Assembly: GCF_018294505.1 (NCBI RefSeq)
Contig: NC_057795.1
Coordinates: 515,970,795-516,034,794 of the forward strand
Source: Triticum aestivum
Taxonomy: Eukaryota > Streptophyta > Magnoliopsida > Poales > Poaceae
Length of the DNA: 64,000 bases
Direction of reading: 5' to 3'
Of this stretch, positions 58,572-64,000 are shown one piece after another (within the stretch, counting starts at the first letter, position 1; the number at the start of each line of letters is the position of its first letter). The notes under the pieces are model-generated. The model saw nothing but the letters and a program-made list of their open reading frames with translations, ran no database searches and had not been told where the DNA came from. A program made the translations under genes and the position numbers.

Positions 58572-58822
58572 ATGGTGAAGGGATGCACGGGGCAGCGCGT
58601 CAGGCTCTACGTCCGGAGCACCATCCTCGGCTTCAAGAGGTGAGAAGCCCCGTTCTTAGCCATGCTCTCGCCGGATCTGGCGATTCATTTCATGGTGAGA
58701 TTGGGTGGCGCGCTGATGGCGATGTGGGGGGTTGATCTGCAGGTCGAAGCTGAACCAGTACGAGAGCACGTCGTTGGTGCAGGTCGAGGGGGTGAACACC
58801 AAGGAGGACGTGGCGTGGTACG
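58572..58822 (+). pseudogene. RPL35A: Captured fragment of ribosomal protein eL33 (RPL35A): exons 1 and 2
   Basis: eL33 is a protein of the cytosolic large ribosomal subunit. Exon 1 (58572-58639) encodes MVKGCTGQRVRLYVRSTILG..., ending AG|GTGAG. A 103 bp intron ends ctgcag at 58742. Exon 2 (58743-58822) encodes [18 protein letters not shown] and KEDVAWY, ending tacg|gtgtcg at a plausible donor. Intron phase is kept. The remaining half of the protein (GKR...AYVYKAKTK, WGKVTR) is not seen. Changes from the usual plant sequence include Arg-to-Cys at residue 5 and Gly-to-Ser near residue 16. The intron shows capture from DNA, not from a processed transcript. No functional ribosomal protein could result. 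Confidence 0.88.
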
Positions 58823-60780
58823 GTGTCGCCGTGACGGAACAAGCCTCCTCCGCTCTGCTCTGCTCGCCGGTACGGACTCCCCCAACCCCTTCCTCCTGCC
58901 CTGGCCGGCCGACCGAGGTTCCAATCGGATCCCCTCTCGCGCTTCATCTCCGGGCCGGCCGGCTCTCCCTCCTCTGTCTGCATCCCGTCCAGCTAGCCGA
59001 TTGACCACTGCCGCCCTGTTGGCTCGCGCACGGGGCACGCTAGCCAGCTGATCCTGTCCGGCGTGTCTAGTAGTAATAGACGACGACAGGTTCTCTGCTT
59101 ATCAACTCTATTACTTCTGCATAGTTTGTTTAAGACTGTTGCTTGTGCAGTGTGTCCATCGAGAGTAGATAGACTATTTCTTTCATGATTCATCTATATA
59201 TGCTGTTCTTATATGCAAGTTTGTATCTGGCTGTCTTATGCATGACAGAAGTTTGTGAAATGCAATGTTTTTCATGATTTCCTCTGCTGTTTGTAATTGT
59301 TCTGGTTAACTGTGCTAGTAGATATTTCCTGGGATTTGTAGTTGGTAGATATTGTGTCATGTCCTCTTAGACGAGTTCATTTATTGAAAAATATTTCACA
59401 TGTAGGGCCAGGCTGTTCGTCTGTTTTCTGCTTCTCTGCTGGTAGCTTAGAAGAATACAATTCTCACTGAATGTACTTTTGCATTCTTACTATATCTACT
59501 ACTGCCACAATCATTCTTACTATATCTCACTGAATGGCATCTCAGTTTGTACCTCATCTAGCACACTGCCTAAAATTGTCACTATTGTTTCAATGAAATT
59601 AGTAGAATTACCTTGTGATTCCTCTGTTTGCTTCATATTATGGTTGCTCTAGTGCTAGTGTCTTACTAGCTTGTTCTGGCTCATCGTGTTCCTGCTTGTA
59701 GTTGATTTTCCATGTGCCTAAGTATATGAGTAGTACATGTGCAAGCAAACATTTGAACTCAAACCCATCCATCCTTTGTACTGTACTATACTGAAGAAGT
59801 AATGTAGATGAATATACATGCAGTTTTATTAAGTGAATGCCATGCAAACAACTAACTTGCTCTTGTCCATGTAGATGGAGTAGGAGGATGAGCAGCAGCA
59901 ACAAATGAGCCTGATGGTGAAGAAGCACCTGACAACCAGAACTCGTTCAAGTGCTCTTTAGTCCTTCCAAAACAAGGTCTTGATGTCCCCCTTACAGAAA
60001 ATGTTCATATATGTTCCTGCATGATGCGTGTGTGCATGTTGGATGGTCACATTCTAGTGTACTAGGTAGCTAGTAAGCTTGTTTTGCTACCGGATGATTG
60101 AATGTCATATCAGTTTGTACCTCATCTAGCTCACCACCTCAAATTGCCACTGTTTGGTTAGTGTTTCCTTCTTGGTTGGCTAAACATATCCGTTTGTTTA
60201 ATTAGGAGCATTAGAAGCTCTCCATCGATGATTGCCTAATTTTATTCATGGTCTCCATAATATATTCATTTGATTGTCTGCTACATCTCCACTTAAATAC
60301 TCATAATGCTACTGTCCAGCTTTTGTTCAATTGGACTGACTATATATCTCTTGTTAAAATTGTGCTCTTGATCTTTTCTTTAAACCTGGGACATCATGCA
60401 TATCTAACTCTTCCTTTTCAGTCTAAACCTGAGACCTCTCTTGTTTTCAGTCACACTTCTGTTTTGCTGTGCTTGATAAACCTGAGACTTCTTTCTATTG
60501 TAATATCAAAGTTGTTTGGTTCTGGCCTCAGCACTAGTACACTAATATTGAAGTTGTTCACTCTTTTACAGGAGCTTCGGGCCTAATTTTTTTGGAGTGT
60601 GAAGCCATGAAGCCAAGTGCGAATCAGTGAAGCCCTACTTAGCGAAGAGTTTTTTGGTTCTGTAGTAGACTGTAAATTGTAATATTGTAATAGATAAAAG
60701 ACAAATGTAGTGTTATTTGATGAATTATATTTGTCCCGTCCTATTTGAAAGTGATTATGTATGTTAAAAAGATGTGAAAT
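58823..60780. other. Unassigned interior of the CACTA element
   Basis: GC-rich up to about 59050, then AT-rich and intron- or UTR-like. A short exon-like stretch near 59875-59985 (aggatgagcagcagcaacaa) may be part of another captured gene, but I cannot identify it. Nothing else supported. Confidence 0.4.
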
Positions 60781-62419
60781 GGAAGGGACCAATTTATGTC
60801 CCACTTATGAATATAATTTGAGATATTTTGAAATTTTTGACGTGTGGTGCCCATCTGACTAGTGGGACCAGCTCTAAAATAAAATGATTGAAAAATAAAA
60901 AATCAATTGATGGTAAGAAGGCCACAACCCAACAATAAAAAGGCTGCAATATTGGACTTGGCCCATGAACCCAACCAAAAATTGACAGACAAAAAAACAC
61001 AAATAGGCTGAATTGTTGGGCTCGGCCCATGTAGAAAACCGAATTGGACCGGGCTGAATCTTGTGCCACATCAGCTTGCCACGCCGGATGCCTAAGTGGC
61101 CTGGGGGAGGTTGCTAGTGACCAAAACACCACAGTAGGAATATTTTGGTCGTAAACGTCTTTGACCATTCCAGAAGAAAGGTCGCTATAGTCAGTTTACG
61201 ACGGCCAGCTTTTGACCTTCTGTTTTTGGTCACAAAAAGGTCATAAATGGAAATTTGTGACCTTTCAGTGACCAATAGTGGTGGTCATAAGTTGACATAT
61301 TTCTTGTAGTGAGCGGGTGTCAGTCTCTCCCACTTTAGTCGGTTCGGATTCGATGAAGAGGGTCCTTATGAAGGGTAAATAGCAATTGGCATATCACCGT
61401 TGTGGCTTTTGCATAGGTAAGAAATGTTCTTGCTAAAAACCCACAGTAGCCACGTAAAACAAGCAACAACAATTAGAGGACGTCTAACTTGTTTTTGCAG
61501 GGTACGCTATGTGATGTGATATGGCCAAAAGGATGTGATGAATTATGTATGTTACGTATGAGATTGATCATGTTCTTGTAATAGGAATCACGACTTGCAT
61601 GTCGATGAGTATGACAACCGGTAGGAGCCATAGGAGTTGTCTTAATTTATTTATTATGTCCTGCGAGTCAATATAAATGCCATGCAATTACTTTACTTTA
61701 TTTCTAACCGTTAGCCATAGTAGTAGAATTAATAGTTGGCAAGACAACTTCATGAAGACACGATGATGGAGATCATGGTGTCATGCTGGTGATGATGGTG
61801 ATCATGTCGCACCTCGAAGATGGAGATCAAAGGCGCAAGATGATATTGGCCATATCATGTCACTTTATGATTTGCATGTGATGTTTGTAATGTTTACATC
61901 TTATTTGCTTAGAATGGCGGTAGCATAAATAAGATGATCCCTCACTAAAATTTCAAGAAATGTGTTCCCCCTAACTGTGCACCGTTGCGAAAGTTTGTGT
62001 TTCGAAGCACCACGTGATGATCAGGTGTGATAGATTCTAACATTTGCAAACAACGGGTGTAAGCCAGATTTACACATGCAGAACACTTAGGTTGACTTGA
62101 CGAGCCTAGCATATACAGACATGGCATCAGAACATGAGATACTGAAAGATCGAACATGAGTCGTATGGTAGATACGATCAACATGGAGATGTTCACCGTT
62201 GATGACTAGTCTGTCTCACGTGATGATCGGACACGGCCTAGTCGATTTGGATCATGTATCACTTAGATGACTAGAGGGATGTGTATCTGTGTGGGAGTTC
62301 ATTAAATAATTTGATTAGATTAACTTAATTATCATGAACATAGTCAAAAGGTCTTTGCAAATTATGTCGTAGCTTGCGCTTTAGTTCTACTGTTTTAGAT
62401 ATGATCCTAGAGAAAATTT

Positions 62420-63459
62420 AGTTGAAAGTTGATAGTAGCAATTATGCGTACTGGGTCCGTAAACTGAGGATTGTCCTCATTGCTGCGCCGAAGGCTTATG
62501 TCCTTAATGCACCGCTCGGTGTGCTGAACCTCGAGCGTCGTCTGTGGATGTTGCGAACTTCTAACATACACGTTTTGATGACTACGCGATAGTTCAATGT
62601 GTAATGTTAAACGGTTTAGAATTGAGGCGCCGAAGACATTTTTGAAACATCGCGGAACATATGAGATGTTCCAAGAGATGAAATTGAGATTTTAGGCTCG
62701 TGCCCTCCGACAAGTTTCTTAGCTTGCAAATTAAGGGAGAAAAGTTCAATCATTGAGCATGTGCTCAAATTGTCTGAGTACTACAATCGATTGAATCGAG
62801 TGGGAGTTAATCTTCCAGATGAGATAGTGATCTTTCTCAAAAACCACTGCCACCAGGCTTCTAGAGCTTCATGATGAACTATAAAATATCAGGGATAGAT
62901 ATGATGATCCTTGAGCTATTCACGATGTTTGACACCGCAAAAGTAGAAATCAAGTAGGGGCATCAATTGTTGATGGTTAGTGACACCACTAGTTTCAAGA
63001 AGGGCAAGGGCAAGAAGGGATACTTCAGAAATGGCAAATCAGTTGTTGCTCTAGTGAAGAAACCCAAGGTTGAACCCAAACCTGAGACTAAGTGCTTCTG
63101 TAATGAGGGGGACGGTCACTGAAGCAGAACTACCCTAGATACTTGGTAGGTGAGAAGGCTGGCAAGGTCGATAAAAGTATATTGGATATACATTATATTA
63201 ATGTGTACTTTACTAGTACTCCTAGTAGCACTAGGGTAATAGATACTGGTTCGGTTGCTAAGTGTTCGAAATAAAAGGCTACGGAATAAACAGAGACTAG
63301 CTAAAGGCGAGGTGACGATATGTGTTGGAAGTGTTTCCAAGGTTGATGTGATCAAACATCGCACACTCCCTCTGACATTGGGATTGGTGTTAAACCTAAA
63401 TAATTGTTATTTGGTGTTTGCGTTAAGCATAGACATGATTGGATTATGTTTATCGCAGT
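62420..63459 (+). pseudogene. Decayed gag and protease start of the Angela-type element
   Basis: Fragments in several frames: SSNYAYWVRKLRIVLIAAPKA (about 62435), a gag middle with YNRLNRVGVNLPDE-like sequence (about 62790), KGKGKKGYFRNGKS (63005), a zinc-knuckle remnant CFCNEGDGH (about 63100), then RNKQRLAKGEVTICVGSVSK (about 63285) and LVLNLNNCYLVFALS (about 63390), which belong to the protease/GAG-pre-integrase region. Stops and frameshifts are frequent, so no protein is made. Confidence 0.8.
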
Positions 63460-64000
63460 TGTCGGCGTTCTGGGAACGGTGGTCCCCAGACTTGCTTGCC
63501 TGCGGGCTGCGGCCTACGGCGTGGCTCAAGGGGTGGCCCAGTACAGCCCATCTTCATCAACTCAAGCTCAAGACCCTCGCGAGGGGCCAAGCCTCGCGGG
63601 GCAGACGACGCAAGGCTTCCTCAGGAACGACCTCACCAGGCCGACTCGCGAGGAGGCGGAGAGATCAAGGCAAGGGTACCTCGCGAGGTGCTCATGACGC
63701 AAGCCATGACGATCGAGACCAGGCGGGCGCTAGGAGGGCGCTAGCCTACGTAGTGTCCTTGTTTCCTCTTTGGTGCAAAGGGGGCAAGCGCAGGCGTGGA
63801 GTACTGAGGCATCAAGCAAAGGCTACCATTTCGGTGCAACGAGACCAAGACCAGCAGAGTGGCAGGATGGAGGTCACCGTGGAGCCCAAGACAGCGTCAT
63901 CGCCAGTTCCTTTGGCAGCCGAAGACCAACTTTAGTTAGGATAACTTGTACTAGATGTTCCCCTTCGAAATGGCCATTGTTGGCGCCCTTCCTGCTCATT
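63460..64000 (+). repeat. Fifth LTR of the A/B family, running off the window
   Basis: Begins tgtcggcgttctgggaac right after Angela sequence and follows the LTR of A (24062) to the window end, covering about 540 of some 880 bp, in plus orientation. It is an independent insertion into the Angela element; whether a solo LTR or a full element cannot be told here. Confidence 0.88.

Larger units (their letters stand above)
54462..61311. mobile_element. Non-autonomous CACTA transposon carrying a ribosomal-protein gene fragment
   Basis: Ends are a perfect 29 bp inverted repeat beginning cactacaagaaatatgtcaa, with the 3 bp duplication agc (54459-54461 and 61312-61314). GGTCATAA/TTATGACC and GACCAA motifs recur near both ends, as expected for sub-terminal transposase-binding repeats. 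The interior has a 662 bp tandem array (55491-57760), a CT-rich segment (58080-58560), eL33 exons (58572-58822) and AT-rich intron-like sequence (59050-60780). No transposase was seen, so it depends on a partner. Confidence 0.93.
52492..63459 (+). mobile_element. Angela/BARE1/WIS-type Copia element, 5' part
   Basis: 5' LTR (52492-54249), initiator-Met primer site, leader, CACTA transposon insertion (54462-61311), rest of leader (61315-62400), decayed gag (about 62420-63215) and the first part of protease/pre-integrase (to 63459). It is then cut by another LTR at 63460. Sequence throughout fits the very abundant Triticeae Angela family. Many frameshifts and stops show that it is old. Confidence 0.92.

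Overview
This is repetitive DNA from a large grass genome, almost certainly a Triticeae (wheat, Aegilops or barley group). I find no intact host gene, rRNA or tRNA. The evidence for Triticeae is a set of recognisable LTR-retrotransposon families: an Angela/BARE1/WIS-type Copia LTR, a Sabrina-type (Athila lineage) element, a Sukkula-type 4.6 kb LTR, a Sirevirus with multiplied polypurine tracts, and several Tat-lineage Gypsy elements with antisense extra ORFs. Family names come from remembered sequence features, not from a search.

Left third (1-17875). A LINE remnant on the minus strand (A-tail at 756-762, reverse-transcriptase C-terminus at 5670-6377) is split by a complete, young, non-autonomous LTR element (805-5507, target duplication aagag). 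Then come a GC-rich stretch, a 4.25 kb element with palindromic terminal inverted repeats (7219-11467), an AT microsatellite, and the 3' part of a Sirevirus (11528-17875) with a decayed env-like ORF, four PPT motifs and the start of its 3' LTR.

Middle (17876-52491). A minus-strand Tat-type Gypsy element (C) sits in the Sirevirus LTR. Element A (24062-50949, TSD ccttt) is inserted in C. Element B, of the same LTR family but inverted (35922-50679, TSD aacac/aacat), lies inside the 3' LTR of A. A Sabrina-type element E (40704-48238, TSD ggagg) lies inside the protease/gag region of B. The nesting is therefore Sirevirus > C > A > B > E, five levels, with target duplications supporting A, B and E. 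A and B share one truncated reverse transcriptase, yet each carries a different antisense cargo gene next to its 3' LTR: a gypsy-type-transposon (PF04195-like) protein with an intron in A, and a B3-like DNA-binding-domain protein in B. A Sukkula-type LTR abuts the cargo of A.

Right end (52492-64000). An Angela-type Copia element (plus strand) is inserted in the integrase region of C. It is interrupted by a 6.85 kb CACTA transposon (54462-61311, TSD agc) that carries two exons and the intron of a cytosolic ribosomal protein eL33 (RPL35A) gene plus a 662 bp tandem array. A further LTR of the A/B family begins at 63460 and runs off the window.

Nothing here works as a host operon or pathway. The biology is serial transposon insertion, capture of host exons and antisense cargo, and decay by nonsense mutation and microhomology deletion.
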